Program-made: the position numbers and the translations under genes
The notes under the pieces: generated by a model
Told to the model about the DNA's origin: nothing
What the model saw: the letters and a program-made list of their open reading frames with translations, nothing else
The model's database searches: none
Shown: piece by piece, positions 52,556-61,167 of the stretch
How positions within the stretch are numbered: the stretch's first letter is position 1
Layout of the letters: every line of letters begins with the position of its first letter
Assembly (NCBI GenBank): GCA_963799065.1
Contig: CAWCVJ010000001.1
Span: forward strand, 310,001-374,000
DNA: 64,000 nt
Reading direction: 5' to 3'
From: JAJPHW01 sp963799065
GTDB taxonomy: Bacteria; Acidobacteriota; Terriglobia; Terriglobales; Acidobacteriaceae

Positions 52556-53641
52556 ATGAAGACTGGCATCATTGGCCTGCCCCAGGTAGGCAAGACATCG
52601 CTGTTCCGCATTTTGACCAAGGCGAACCTCTCCGAGCAGGCGTATTCCAATCCGCGGGAGGCGCATATTGGCATCGCTAAAGTGCCCGACGACCGGCTCG
52701 ACCGGCTGGCGGCGCAATACAATCCCAAAAAGCTGACGCATGCTTCGGTCGAATACGTTGACGTGGGCGCCATCGGGCAGGACGCGCTTAAAGAAAGCGG
52801 CTACGTCGGCCACCTGCGTAACGTGGACGCGTTGATTCACGTGCTGCGCGCCTTCAACGACGATTCTATTCCGCACGTCGGCCCGGTCGATCCGCTGCGC
52901 GACATTAAGAATGTTGAATTCGACTTGATGGTCAGCGACCTGGGCCAGATCGAAAAGCGTTTGGAGCGCGTGGAAAAAGACTTAAAGAAGATGCGCTCGC
53001 CCGAGCTGGAAAAAGAATTCGATCTGCTGAAGCGGGCGAAGACGCACGTGGAGAGCGAGCGTCCGCTGCGCGAGATGGAGATGACCGCCGAGGACAAGAA
53101 GCGCCTACGCGGATTCATGTTCCTGAGCGAGAAGCCCATGCTCTATGTGCTCAACGTAAGCGAGAGCACGCAGTTGGGCAAGGATCTCGAAGCCGCCGTC
53201 GCGAAATACAATCTGACCGAAGTCGCCTCGCGGATGAACGCCGGCGCAACCGCGATCTGCGGAAAAGTCGAAGCCGAGTTGACGGAAATGTCGGATGCCG
53301 ACGCCGCCGATTTCCTGTCCAGCTACGGACTCACCGAGAGCGGACTGTCGCGCCTCATTCGCACCAGTTATGCTCTGCTGGGTCTGATTTCTTTTTTCAC
53401 CATCGGCGAAGACGAATGCCGCGCCTGGACTATCCCCGTGGATACGAAAGCGGCGCAGGCTGCGGGCGCGATTCACTCCGACTTGGAAAAGCATTTTATC
53501 CGCGCCGAAACGATTCGCTGGGATCAGTTGCTCGAAGCCGGATCGGAAGCGAATGCCCGCGCCAAAGGCATACTGCGACTTGAAGGCAAAGAGTACGTCG
53601 TCAAAGACGGCGATGTGATGCACATCCGGCACAGCGGCTAG
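52556..53641 (+). CDS. ychF: Ribosome-associated ATPase YchF
   Basis: A 361-residue Obg-like P-loop ATPase. The G1 loop is GLPQVGKTSLF, with Gln and Thr where most homologues have Asn and Ser; G3 is VDVGAIGQDA, and the G4 region is NVSES, which favours ATP over GTP in this family. A coiled-coil insert occupies residues about 125-190, and a C-terminal TGS-like DUF933 domain ends with KEYVVKDGDVMHIRHSG. It is involved in stress and translation. The ZIP transporter starts 11 bp downstream, possibly in one transcript. Confidence 0.94.
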   Translation: MKTGIIGLPQVGKTSLFRILTKANLSEQAYSNPREAHIGIAKVPDDRLDRLAAQYNPKKLTHASVEYVDVGAIGQDALKESGYVGHLRNVDALIHVLRAFNDDSIPHVGPVDPLRDIKNVEFDLMVSDLGQIEKRLERVEKDLKKMRSPELEKEFDLLKRAKTHVESERPLREMEMTAEDKKRLRGFMFLSEKPMLYVLNVSESTQLGKDLEAAVAKYNLTEVASRMNAGATAICGKVEAELTEMSDADAADFLSSYGLTESGLSRLIRTSYALLGLISFFTIGEDECRAWTIPVDTKAAQAAGAIHSDLEKHFIRAETIRWDQLLEAGSEANARAKGILRLEGKEYVVKDGDVMHIRHSG

Positions 53642-53652
53642 ACTTTTCGTTC

Positions 53653-54381
53653 ATGCATCCTATCGCGCTCAGCATCGTGTTGGGCCTGACCGCGGCCGCC
53701 GCCAACGTGTTCGGCGGCGCCATCATCGTTCACGGCGGCTGGCACAAAACTTACCTGAAGTACTTCGTCGCGCTGGGCGCGGGATTTATGCTGGCGGCGG
53801 CGATCCTCGAAATCATTCCCGCCAGCTTTGCCTTGGGTGGCAAGAACACGGCTCTCTTCATTCTGCTTGGCTATCTCATGATTCATTTTTTTGAACATGC
53901 GCTTACACCGCACTTTCACTTCGGAGAAGAGACGCATGAGGACGAGGACCTCGGCCATCCTCAACACAGCTATTCGGTACTAATCGGACTTCTCATCCAT
54001 ACTTTTTTCGATGGTATCGCCATCGCAGCCGGATTCATCGTCTCAAATAGTTTGGGATGGATTGTCTTCACCGCCGTGTTCTTGCACAAAATTCCCGAGG
54101 GATTCACGATCTCGTCCGTCATGCTGGCGCGCGGCGAAAGCCGCATGACGGCGTGGGGTGCTTCGGCGCTGTTGGGTGCGGCGACTCTGGCGGGTGTCCT
54201 AACAATGGGTGTCTTCCAACATCAAGTCGCTTACGGACTTCCTATCTCAGGAGGGGTGACCATTTACGTCGCGGCCTCCGACCTGATGCCGGAAGTGAAC
54301 CGCGAACCTGGCGTGAAGATGGCGCTGGTCGTGTTTCTGGGTGTGGCGTTGTTCTTTTTCTTGGAAAGACTATTGGGCTAA
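53653..54381 (+). CDS. ZIP-family metal transporter
   Basis: A 242-residue protein with about seven or eight membrane helices. The metal-binding motifs are HTFFDGIAIAAGF and HKIPEGFTISSVM, with a short His/Asp/Glu loop between (HFHFGEETHEDEDLGH) that is typical for ZIP transporters. It likely imports zinc or iron. Start ATG 53653, 11 bp after ychF. A long hairpin follows the stop. Confidence 0.9.
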   Translation: MHPIALSIVLGLTAAAANVFGGAIIVHGGWHKTYLKYFVALGAGFMLAAAILEIIPASFALGGKNTALFILLGYLMIHFFEHALTPHFHFGEETHEDEDLGHPQHSYSVLIGLLIHTFFDGIAIAAGFIVSNSLGWIVFTAVFLHKIPEGFTISSVMLARGESRMTAWGASALLGAATLAGVLTMGVFQHQVAYGLPISGGVTIYVAASDLMPEVNREPGVKMALVVFLGVALFFFLERLLG

Positions 54382-54436
54382 TGTAGGCGTGAGCGGCCCG
54401 GCTCGTGCCGCACCCGAGAGACGCTCGCGCCTACAT
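54381..54436. terminator. Bidirectional hairpin between convergent genes
   Basis: A 15-bp stem with one T-G pair (ATGTAGGCGTGAGCG and CGCTCGCGCCTACAT) and a 26-nt loop, between the ZIP stop and the end of the outer membrane gene. There is no T run; similar TAGGCG hairpins look like REP elements. Confidence 0.5.
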
Positions 54437-54444
54437 CGTCCACT

Positions 54445-55056
54445 CTATCGTCCGCCGAAGCTGTAGCCCAGAGATGCGCCTACTCGAGTCGAGTAGTTGG
54501 AACTGAAGTAGTCATTGCTGGGGATAAGATAGACGTGTGCCTCAGGCCGTACGAATACGTTCTTCCAGACGTAGAGACGGACTCCGGCTCCGAAGTGTCC
54601 GACAAATTTGGTGTCGCTGTTGTAGTCGGTGCAGCCGACGAAGTAGTTGCAATTATAAGAATTCGTGTAAAAGCGAACCGTCTGGGAGCCAATGCCAGCC
54701 AGCAACTCGGCCGTCACATGCGGGGCAAGTTTGGGTGCCCACATGCCATTGACGTCGAAGTAAATCGGACGGAACGGCTGATAACCCTCATAAATGTTCT
54801 GGCTGGCGCGCCAGTAAACTTCGCCTTGCACGCCGAAGCGATGATGAATCAGAACGTCCGCGCTAAAGCCGGGGTACGCCCCGCCGCCGATGCTCTGGGT
54901 GAGGGCATTGGTCGTGTACGAACTCGAAGGTGCGAGCAGATTGCTGACTCCGAATGCGACGTCGATCTGCTGGGCGTGGGCATGGGCCGCCAGAAAAACC
55001 GTCGAAGTGAAAATCACGATCCCAATAGCAAAAATCTTCTTCAAAATATCCTCCAA
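54445..55056 (-). CDS. Outer membrane beta-barrel protein
   Basis: A 203-residue protein. Residues 1-28 are a signal peptide (IGIVIFTSTVFLAAHAHAQ). The mature protein has alternating strands such as HHRFGVQGEVYWRAS, APHVTAELLAGIGSQTVRFY, GHFGAGVRLYVWKNVFVRPE and ends VGASLGYSFGGR, consistent with an 8-strand barrel of the OmpA-like or opacity-type families. Two cysteines (CNYFVGC) may form a loop disulfide. Function unknown. Confidence 0.8.
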   Translation of the reverse strand: MEDILKKIFAIGIVIFTSTVFLAAHAHAQQIDVAFGVSNLLAPSSSYTTNALTQSIGGGAYPGFSADVLIHHRFGVQGEVYWRASQNIYEGYQPFRPIYFDVNGMWAPKLAPHVTAELLAGIGSQTVRFYTNSYNCNYFVGCTDYNSDTKFVGHFGAGVRLYVWKNVFVRPEAHVYLIPSNDYFSSNYSTRVGASLGYSFGGR

Positions 55057-55166
55057 AAAATAGTTTAGCGAATTAAACCCACGGACACTGTTTGGAACCC
55101 AGAACGGGGCAAAAAGTTGCTCCGGGTTACCATTGTTTCCTGCGGTTGGATTGCAGTCATTTGCTT

Positions 55167-56354
55167 ATGAACAGAGATGCGGAGGATGAAGTTTTCGATG
55201 CCATCATTCTGGGCGGCGGCGCCGCCGGCTTGATGTGCGCGCTCGAAGGAGGACGGCGCGGCCGCAAGGTCGTGGTGCTGGAGGGCGCGGAAAAGCTGGG
55301 GAAAAAGATTCTTATCTCTGGCGGAGGCCGATGCAATTTTACGAACCTTTACTCTACTTCACAAAATTTTATCTCGAATAATCCGCACTTCGCCAAGTCG
55401 GCGCTCTCGCGATATACGCCCTCCGATTTCATTGCACTGGTAGAAAAACACAAGATTCCGTATCACGAAAAAACTCTGGGACAGTTGTTCTGCGATCGCT
55501 CAGCTCGCGACATCGTGAACATGCTCGAAGCGGAGTGCCTCGCGGCAGGGGTGCGCTTACAAACCAATGTCCGCATCTCAGAGGTCAGTTGCGCCGACGA
55601 ATTCTTCGTCCGCACCAGGGGTACGGAGTTGCAAGAATATCGCGCTCGCACGCTGGTCGTAGCCACCGGAGGACTCTCCATCCCAAAGATGGGCGCTACG
55701 GGATTCGCCTACGATCTCGCCCGCCAGTTCGGCCTGAAAATCGTTCCACCGCGCCCGGCTCTCGTGCCGCTTCTTTTCGCTACTGCGGATCGCGAAGCCT
55801 ATGCTTCACTCGCAGGTGTATCCGCGGACGTAATCGCTTCTCACGGCTCACACCGCTTCCGCGAAAAGTTGCTGGTCACGCATCGCGGCCTCAGTGGTCC
55901 GGCGATTCTGCAAATTTCGTCCTACTGGCGAAGACCTCACCCCATTCACATCGACCTCGCGCCGGATCGCGAAGTCACCGCACCGGTACGCGATTCTTCC
56001 CGGCGCGATCTTTCGACCGCACGCGAAGCGCTGCATGGGTTTCTCTCACACCGTCTGGCCAATGCGTGGCTCAAACAGCACCCGCCCACGGCTTATACAA
56101 ATAGCGCGCTCGAATCGTGGGAAAAGCTGCTGCACAACTGGCCCATTTACCCCTCGGGTGATGAGGGCTTCGACAAAGCCGAAGTCACTGCCGGGGGCGT
56201 CGACACCGACGAACTCTCCGCCAAGACGATGGAGTCGAAAAAAGTTCCCGGACTCTTCTTCATCGGCGAGGCCGTCGACGTCACCGGCCATCTCGGCGGA
56301 TTTAACTTCCAGTGGGCTTGGGCATCGGGCGCGGTGGCGGGACGAGCGCTCTAG
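55167..56354 (+). CDS. BaiN/HI0933-family flavoprotein
   Basis: A 395-residue FAD-dependent oxidoreductase started at ATG 55167 (MNRDAEDEVFDAIILGG). The FAD motif is AIILGGGAAGLMCALEGG; family signatures are KLGKKILISGGGRCNFTN, KIPYHEKTLGQLFCDRSARD, VVATGGLSIPKMGATGFAYD and the C-terminal GLFFIGEAVDVTGHLGGFNF. Members reduce or dehydrogenate varied substrates (BaiN acts on bile acids); the reaction here is unknown. YggX follows 48 bp later and may be in the same transcript. Confidence 0.92.
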   Translation: MNRDAEDEVFDAIILGGGAAGLMCALEGGRRGRKVVVLEGAEKLGKKILISGGGRCNFTNLYSTSQNFISNNPHFAKSALSRYTPSDFIALVEKHKIPYHEKTLGQLFCDRSARDIVNMLEAECLAAGVRLQTNVRISEVSCADEFFVRTRGTELQEYRARTLVVATGGLSIPKMGATGFAYDLARQFGLKIVPPRPALVPLLFATADREAYASLAGVSADVIASHGSHRFREKLLVTHRGLSGPAILQISSYWRRPHPIHIDLAPDREVTAPVRDSSRRDLSTAREALHGFLSHRLANAWLKQHPPTAYTNSALESWEKLLHNWPIYPSGDEGFDKAEVTAGGVDTDELSAKTMESKKVPGLFFIGEAVDVTGHLGGFNFQWAWASGAVAGRAL

Positions 56355-56402
56355 CTCTCGCTTAACACATTTTTCCTGTGAGATACTTTTCTTGAGGAAC
56401 TT

Positions 56403-56678
56403 ATGTCTGAACACACTGTGCTTTGCATCAAGCTGCATAAGGAACTTCCCGGTCTCGACGAGCCGCCCTTCGACACTCCTCTAGGGCAGAAAATTTACGA
56501 GAACGTTTCGCAGGAGGCCTGGCGTGGCTGGACCGAATTCTGCAAGATGTTGCTCAATGAGTACCGCCTGAATCCCGCCCGAAAAGAAGACCAGGAAGTG
56601 ATTGTGAAACACATGGACCAATACTTCTTTGGCGAGGGCGCAGCGCCGCCGAAAGACTATGTGCCGCAGAAGGCTTGA
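56403..56678 (+). CDS. yggX: Fe(II)-trafficking / oxidative damage protection protein YggX
   Basis: A 91-residue protein. The family core is clear: LHKELPGLDEPPFDTPLGQ, IYENVSQEAWRGWTEFCKML, NEYRLNPARKEDQEVIVKHM and DQYFFGEG. YggX protects iron-sulfur clusters and may move iron. The usual conserved cysteine near the N-terminus is present as C8. Length is normal. Confidence 0.92.
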   Translation: MSEHTVLCIKLHKELPGLDEPPFDTPLGQKIYENVSQEAWRGWTEFCKMLLNEYRLNPARKEDQEVIVKHMDQYFFGEGAAPPKDYVPQKA

Positions 56679-56708
56679 GCAAAGCCTCGTTTCGCAACAC
56701 CAGATCGC

Positions 56709-56726
56709 CCAGGTAACGTTACTTGG
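56709..56726. promoter_or_regulatory. 18-bp palindrome before the metallophosphoesterase gene
   Basis: CCAGGTAACGTTACTTGG is an inverted repeat with one mismatched pair, in the 120-bp gap between yggX and the phosphoesterase gene. It could be an operator or the hairpin of a weak terminator; no T run follows. Confidence 0.3.
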
Positions 56727-56798
56727 CGGATACCTTGGGGCACGTCCTTTACAGCGCTTTCATCAGCCGTTAATAATATTTCGGTAACTTAAGAGCGT

Positions 56799-57740
56799 AT
56801 GGATCTGCCCGTGTATGACACGCTGATCCTCTCCGACGTGCATCTTGGCGCGGAAACCAGTCGTGCCCGCGAAGCCACCCAGGCGCTCAAGCAGAACCGT
56901 TTTCGCCGCCTCATCCTGCTGGGCGATATCTTCGCCGATCTCAACTTTGGACGCCTCACCAAAGAGCACTGGAAATTTCTCAGCTACATCCGCAAGCTGT
57001 CGAATCCCAAGCGCGGCGTGGAAGTCGTATGGGTCGAGGGCAACCACGACACAGGCCTAACCGACATTATGTCGCACCTGGTCGGCGTCCCCGTTTTTCA
57101 GGAGTATCGCTGGGAATATAAGGGTCTCCGACACCTTGCGATTCACGGCCATCAGTTTGACCGCTTCGGCATCAACAGCGTGCGCTTGAGCTACGTAGGC
57201 ACCCTTTTGTATCTTCAACTCCAGAAACTGGATTTCAAGGGAAAACCCGTAGCCCGCATGATCGACCGGCTCAATACCCGCTGGCTGCGCATGTCGGAGA
57301 AAGTATCGTCCGGCGCTCTCTTTCACGCCCGGCTGCATCATGCCGATAGAATCTTTTGCGGACATACCCACGCCGCCATGCAGTCCAAGCGCGACGGCAT
57401 CGAATACTATAACTCTGGCGGCTGGGTGGATTCGAAGCAGACTTACGTTACTATCGATGAAGAGGGAGTTCGCATCCATGAATTTGCTGCCGGGGACGAT
57501 TCGAGTCATCCGGAAAACGAAAGCGGCAACGAAGACGAACAATACGCGCACGACTTCCTCGAACCCTACAGCCATGAGTCAGACGTCACCGGCACCCTCG
57601 GCAACCCCGTCCTCGATCATCAGCGATCTGACCGTCGTGATTCCCGCCAAGAACGAAGCCCGTCTGATCCCGCGCCTGTTACAGTCCCTGGCACGGCAGG
57701 ATTATCCCGCGATGAGGAGTACGAGAGTACTCGTCGCTGA
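56799..57740 (+). CDS. Calcineurin-type metallophosphoesterase (LpxH-like)
   Basis: A 313-residue frame. Metal-binding motifs: LILSDVHLGAE, LLGDIFADLNFG, WVEGNHD, IHGHQFD and CGHTHAA, the order of LpxH-type UDP-diacylglucosamine pyrophosphatases, but the genome also has LpxI. The phosphoesterase domain ends near residue 240; from residue 259 on, the frame overlaps the GT2 gene by 167 bp and reads as an out-of-frame by-product (VTGTLGNPVLDHQRSDRRDS). The original stop has probably been lost or shifted. It may process an envelope intermediate together with the glycosyltransferase. Confidence 0.82.
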   Translation: MDLPVYDTLILSDVHLGAETSRAREATQALKQNRFRRLILLGDIFADLNFGRLTKEHWKFLSYIRKLSNPKRGVEVVWVEGNHDTGLTDIMSHLVGVPVFQEYRWEYKGLRHLAIHGHQFDRFGINSVRLSYVGTLLYLQLQKLDFKGKPVARMIDRLNTRWLRMSEKVSSGALFHARLHHADRIFCGHTHAAMQSKRDGIEYYNSGGWVDSKQTYVTIDEEGVRIHEFAAGDDSSHPENESGNEDEQYAHDFLEPYSHESDVTGTLGNPVLDHQRSDRRDSRQERSPSDPAPVTVPGTAGLSRDEEYESTRR

Positions 57741-58326
57741 CGCGGGTTCGACCGACGGCACTGCCGATGTGGTCGCTTCTTTCCGCGATCGTCTCGACGT
57801 TCACGTCATCTCTGGCGGCTTGCCCTCGGTAGGACGCAATGCTGGGGCCGCGCTCGCCGACACTCCCTACGTATTGTTCCTCGATGCCGATATTGAGTTG
57901 AAGTCAAGTTCACTGATTCGACGCGCCGTGGAAATCTCCAAGCGCAAAGGGCTGCACTGCGTTACGACCAATATCATTTGCCGCGGCGGGAAGCTCTCCG
58001 ACCGCACCATGTATCTGGGCAACGATATTTTTCAACACCTGTCGCGCCTGCACAAGCCCTTCAGCACCGGCATGTTCATGCTCTTCGATACGCGCCGCTT
58101 CCGCGAACTGGGGGGCTTCGACGAACGCGTCCACTTTGCCGAGGATTATCACCTGAGCAAGCGCGTCGCCCGTAGGAAGTTTAGGGTCGTGAGCGGCGGC
58201 GTCTACACCACCAATCGCCGCTTCCAACGCATGGGACACGCCCGCGTCGCCCGCCTATTCTTCGCGACGGCATTCAACTTCTGGAATAAGAAGTTTTTTC
58301 TGCGCGATCACAAGTATTGGGACTAG
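57574..58326 (+). CDS. GT2-family glycosyltransferase
   Basis: A 250-residue cytosolic transferase started at ATG 57574 (MSQTSPAPSATPSSIISD). GT-A features: LTVVIPAKNEARLIPRLLQS, VLVADAGSTDGTADV, YVLFLDADIEL (DxD-type metal site) and GGFDERVHFAEDYHLSKRVA. Homologues add sugars in envelope polysaccharide or lipid pathways. Its first 55 codons overlap the end of the phosphoesterase frame; its stop overlaps the cytochrome gene on the other strand. Confidence 0.88.
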   Translation: MSQTSPAPSATPSSIISDLTVVIPAKNEARLIPRLLQSLARQDYPAMRSTRVLVADAGSTDGTADVVASFRDRLDVHVISGGLPSVGRNAGAALADTPYVLFLDADIELKSSSLIRRAVEISKRKGLHCVTTNIICRGGKLSDRTMYLGNDIFQHLSRLHKPFSTGMFMLFDTRRFRELGGFDERVHFAEDYHLSKRVARRKFRVVSGGVYTTNRRFQRMGHARVARLFFATAFNFWNKKFFLRDHKYWD

Positions 58327-58703
58327 TCATGCAGCGACTTCACGTACGTAACCACCTGCCATAGCTGCGGATCCGGCAGCTTCGCCCAGGATGGCATCCC
58401 TTTCCACATATTCCCATTCACCAACAACCAGTGCAGATCGCCCTCGCTGGCTTCACGCTGCACCCGTTCGCTCATGAGCGAAGGACGCTTTTTCTTGCCT
58501 TGCGCATTCTTGCCGTGGCAACCGGCGCAGTGATCCGCGAAGACTCTTCGTCCCGCAGCGACCGCTTCCGGCCGTCCGTGAAATGGATTTTCTCGCACAT
58601 GATCCGAGGCCGGCACGCTAAACAACCACGCTCCGTCGGCGACCGCGAACGCTGCGACTGACAGCCCTAAAACCATTCCCAGCCATCCCCATCTGGGCTT
58701 CAT
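58323..58703 (-). CDS. c-type cytochrome, membrane-anchored or periplasmic
   Basis: A 126-residue mono-haem cytochrome. Residues about 7-30 form a signal anchor (LGMVLGLSVAAFAVADGAWL). The haem site is CAGCH (59-63), the axial Met is in GNMWKGMPSWAKL, and the end LWQVVTYVKSLHD is typical of small class I cytochromes. It overlaps the start of the next minus-strand neighbour by four bases and is probably translated with it. Partner unknown. Confidence 0.88.
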   Translation of the reverse strand: MKPRWGWLGMVLGLSVAAFAVADGAWLFSVPASDHVRENPFHGRPEAVAAGRRVFADHCAGCHGKNAQGKKKRPSLMSERVQREASEGDLHWLLVNGNMWKGMPSWAKLPDPQLWQVVTYVKSLHD

Positions 58704-59566
58704 TGTCTTCCTCCGCGCTCGAAGTAGCTCAGGAATTGCTGGATTTCATAAGAGGCTCCAAATCGATAAAGCCGCGGCACGCTATAGTTGTTCAGGCCGA
58801 ACTGAGGCGAGAACGACAGCGTGACTCCTCCCGGACCCTCCCAGTTCAGCGTCGGGCCCGCGTACTGCGAGGTTAGCCGGGTGCCAAAGCTATAGCGATC
58901 GCCGAGACCGCCATAGAGCTCTGCGCCCGCCTGAAATTTCTCACGGCAAAATGTGCAATCTCGTGTCCTCGCCGCCAATGCCAGGGGACGGCTCACCCCT
59001 AACGCGTAACCGAATTCCCATGGGTCGTTCGCCAAATTCTTCTCAGCGACGATATTTTCGCTCAGGTTCCATCCGCGAAAATTGCTGCCCAGAATCAGTT
59101 TGGTCTCAATCTCGCGCTCCACGTCGTGCCGCGCAAGGTCATTCGACTGGGCGAAGTCGGGCAGCCCGTCGTGACCTACGATTTCGCGCAAGGCGCGATC
59201 CGCACTCGTATTCTCATATTCCACATAGAGCACGGGATTGATCCAATGCTCCCGCAGCAAAGGACGGAAGCGGTTCTCCCAACGGAACCCCGTGAAGATC
59301 GTGCTTTCGCGCTGCGTCGACTGGCCGTCGAGATAGAACTCAGAGGTCCACCAGCCTTTTACGCCGTATTCGAACTCGATGTTCGCTCCAACGAAGCGAT
59401 TGGCATCCGGCGGCTTGCCGGTTACACCGAAAAACTCGATGTCAAGATTTCCGGGCTCCTCCATTTCGTGGGAATAGGTCACGAAGTAAGGACGCTCCTG
59501 CGTCACGGCCCGAATCGGGGCCATGCAAAGCAGCAGTGTTAGGAAGCGTTTCAATTGTATCCTCAT
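58700..59566 (-). CDS. Hypothetical outer membrane barrel protein, possible Fur-family target
   Basis: A 288-residue protein when started at ATG 59564-59566 (MRIQLKRFLTLLLCMAPIRA), which gives a signal peptide; the longer frame lacks one. The rest has many amphipathic strands: FVGANIEFEYGVKGWWTSEF, NPVLYVEYENT, ETKLILGSNFRGWNLSENIV, GGVTLSFSPQFGLNNYS and ends FGASYEIQQFLSYFERGGRQ, consistent with an outer membrane porin-like protein. A palindrome like that at the fur gene lies two bases before its ATG, and a -35-like TTGACC with TAGCAT is further up. The cytochrome gene overlaps its end. Confidence 0.75.
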   Translation of the reverse strand: MRIQLKRFLTLLLCMAPIRAVTQERPYFVTYSHEMEEPGNLDIEFFGVTGKPPDANRFVGANIEFEYGVKGWWTSEFYLDGQSTQRESTIFTGFRWENRFRPLLREHWINPVLYVEYENTSADRALREIVGHDGLPDFAQSNDLARHDVEREIETKLILGSNFRGWNLSENIVAEKNLANDPWEFGYALGVSRPLALAARTRDCTFCREKFQAGAELYGGLGDRYSFGTRLTSQYAGPTLNWEGPGGVTLSFSPQFGLNNYSVPRLYRFGASYEIQQFLSYFERGGRQ

Positions 59567-59568
59567 AA

Positions 59569-59585
59569 GTGCAACGCAGTTGCAT
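59569..59585. promoter_or_regulatory. 7-3-7 palindrome GTGCAAC-GCA-GTTGCAT before the barrel gene
   Basis: An inverted repeat matching the site at the fur-family gene (TTGTAAC-CGA-GTTGCAA). It covers the ribosome-site region of the barrel gene, so binding would block translation start or transcription. Another pair of half sites, GTTGCA and TGCAAC with a 6-bp gap, is at 59661-59678 between the two genes. Confidence 0.5.
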
Positions 59586-59690
59586 CTAGTTGTCGACTCC
59601 CATGCTAACCAGGGAGCTCCGGTACGGTCAAGGAATCGAGAAAGTTTTCGTTTCAGAGTTGTTGCAAACACCTGCAACGGGGGCAGGGAA

Positions 59691-60143
59691 CTAAGAAGCG
59701 CTGCGGCATTGGCCGCAGTATCCGCCTACTTCCAGACGGGTAATAACGATGTGGAATTGGCAATCCCTTTGTATCTGACCTTTGAGTCGATCGAATAAAT
59801 CGCTTTCAAATTCAGTGATCTTTCCACATCGGAGGCACGCCATGTGAATATGATCGCGTTGCGGACGCCGCTCGTAGAAATGTTTTTCCCCTTGCATGTG
59901 CATCAAGTCAAGCTCGTCGATAAGCCCATGGCGCTTGAGCAGGCCCAAGGTGCGGTACACCGTCACGCGATCGATGTTTGGATCGATTCTTCGCGCCCGG
60001 CGCAATAGCTGGCTGGCGTCCAAATGCTGCTTGGCGGTCTCGACCACGCGCAGGATGGTGCGCCGCTGTCGGGTCATACGCAGGCCGCGTGACATCAACT
60101 CCGCTTGCAGTCGCCCAGGGGTCTCGGTCTCAGGCAAGGGCAT
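59691..60143 (-). CDS. Fur-family metal-responsive regulator
   Basis: A 150-residue repressor started at ATG 60141-60143 (MPLPETETPGRLQAE). The winged helix spans about 15-85 (RMTRQRRTILRVVETAKQHL, NIDRVTVYRTLGLLKRHGLI). The dimer/metal domain has HFYERRPQRDHIHMACLRCG with C103 and C106 and a second pair C143/C146 (YCGQC), the structural zinc site of Fur/Zur/PerR proteins. Which metal or peroxide it senses cannot be decided. The palindrome TTGTAACCGAGTTGCAA lies 20 bp upstream over a TACAAT -10, suggesting self-control. Confidence 0.88.
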   Translation of the reverse strand: MPLPETETPGRLQAELMSRGLRMTRQRRTILRVVETAKQHLDASQLLRRARRIDPNIDRVTVYRTLGLLKRHGLIDELDLMHMQGEKHFYERRPQRDHIHMACLRCGKITEFESDLFDRLKGQIQRDCQFHIVITRLEVGGYCGQCRSAS

Positions 60144-60162
60144 CAGCAACTCCCGGCTACTA

Positions 60163-60179
60163 TTGTAACCGAGTTGCAA
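60163..60179. promoter_or_regulatory. 7-3-7 palindrome TTGTAAC-CGA-GTTGCAA at the fur-family gene
   Basis: On the minus strand the repeat ends in TTACAAT, so it overlaps a -10-like TACAAT. The layout differs from the classical 7-1-7 Fur box. It shares both arms with the site at 59569-59585. Confidence 0.55.
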
Positions 60180-60321
60180 CAAGCGCTGACGCGCCACTCC
60201 ATAAGAGCCCCACGGTCCCCGATTTTGCCGGACGCTTTGCGCTAAAGTGGGAACCAGCAAGTGTTAGCACGATACTCGTTTGATTTACCATGCTCCTTCA
60301 ACATTCATGGCACGGAGATCA

Positions 60322-61167
60322 ATGTTCCAATCCAATCTGCTCCACAACAAACGAATTCTCATCACGGGCGGCGGCACGGGTCTCGGCAGAGGCATGGCTG
60401 AGCGCTTTCTTGAACTGGGCGCGACCATCTACATCTGCGGACGCCGCCGCGATGTTCTGGAATCGACTCGCGCCGAACTGGAGGCCAAGTTTCCGGGTCG
60501 GATCCATTCATTCGTGTGCGACGTGCGCCAACTCTCCGTTGTCGAAGAAATGGTGGAAACCATCTGGTCCCATGGGGCCCTGGATATCGTCGTCAACAAT
60601 GCCGCGGGAAATTTCCTCGCCCGCACCGAAGACCTCTCCGCCGGAGCCTTCGAGGCTGTCATCGGCATCGTGCTCATGGGCACGGTGAACGTCACTATGG
60701 CGTGTGGACGCCGCTGGCTTCGTTCCGCCCACGCTGGCACTGTACTCAACGTTGCCGCGACGTACTGGCACACTGGTTCGGCCTACGTCGTCCCCTCGGC
60801 GATGGCTAAAGCGGGAGTCGTCGCACTCACCCGCAGCCTCGCCGTCGAATGGGGCAATCGCAACATTCGCATGAATGCCATCGCGCCGGGACCGGTGCCG
60901 ACTGAAGGCGCGTTCTCACGGGTGCTGCCCATCGCGGATATGGAAAAGGTCGCCCTAACCCGCAACCCACTGGGACGCTTCGGCACCATCGCCGAATTCG
61001 CCAACCTCGCCGCCTTTCTGGTCAGCGATTTCTCCGGCTATATCAACGGTGAAGTCGTCACCATGGACGGCGGCGAGTGGCTCCAGGGCGCAGGCGAATT
61101 CGGCGACGTGGGCCGGTTAGTCACAGAAGAGCAGTGGCAGGCCATTAAGCCAAGAAAGAAAACGTAA
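60322..61167 (+). CDS. SDR-family oxidoreductase (2,4-dienoyl-CoA reductase-like)
   Basis: A 281-residue Rossmann enzyme started at ATG 60322 behind GGAG. Coenzyme motif ITGGGTGLGRGMAE, CGRRRDVLE (likely NADP-binding Arg pair), NNAAGNFLA and the C-terminal MDGGEWLQGAGEFGDV. In place of YxxxK it reads SAMAK within YVVPSAMAKAGVVALTRS, as in dienoyl-CoA reductases, which position Tyr and Lys differently. It probably serves unsaturated fatty acid oxidation, inferred from family resemblance. Confidence 0.87.
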   Translation: MFQSNLLHNKRILITGGGTGLGRGMAERFLELGATIYICGRRRDVLESTRAELEAKFPGRIHSFVCDVRQLSVVEEMVETIWSHGALDIVVNNAAGNFLARTEDLSAGAFEAVIGIVLMGTVNVTMACGRRWLRSAHAGTVLNVAATYWHTGSAYVVPSAMAKAGVVALTRSLAVEWGNRNIRMNAIAPGPVPTEGAFSRVLPIADMEKVALTRNPLGRFGTIAEFANLAAFLVSDFSGYINGEVVTMDGGEWLQGAGEFGDVGRLVTEEQWQAIKPRKKT

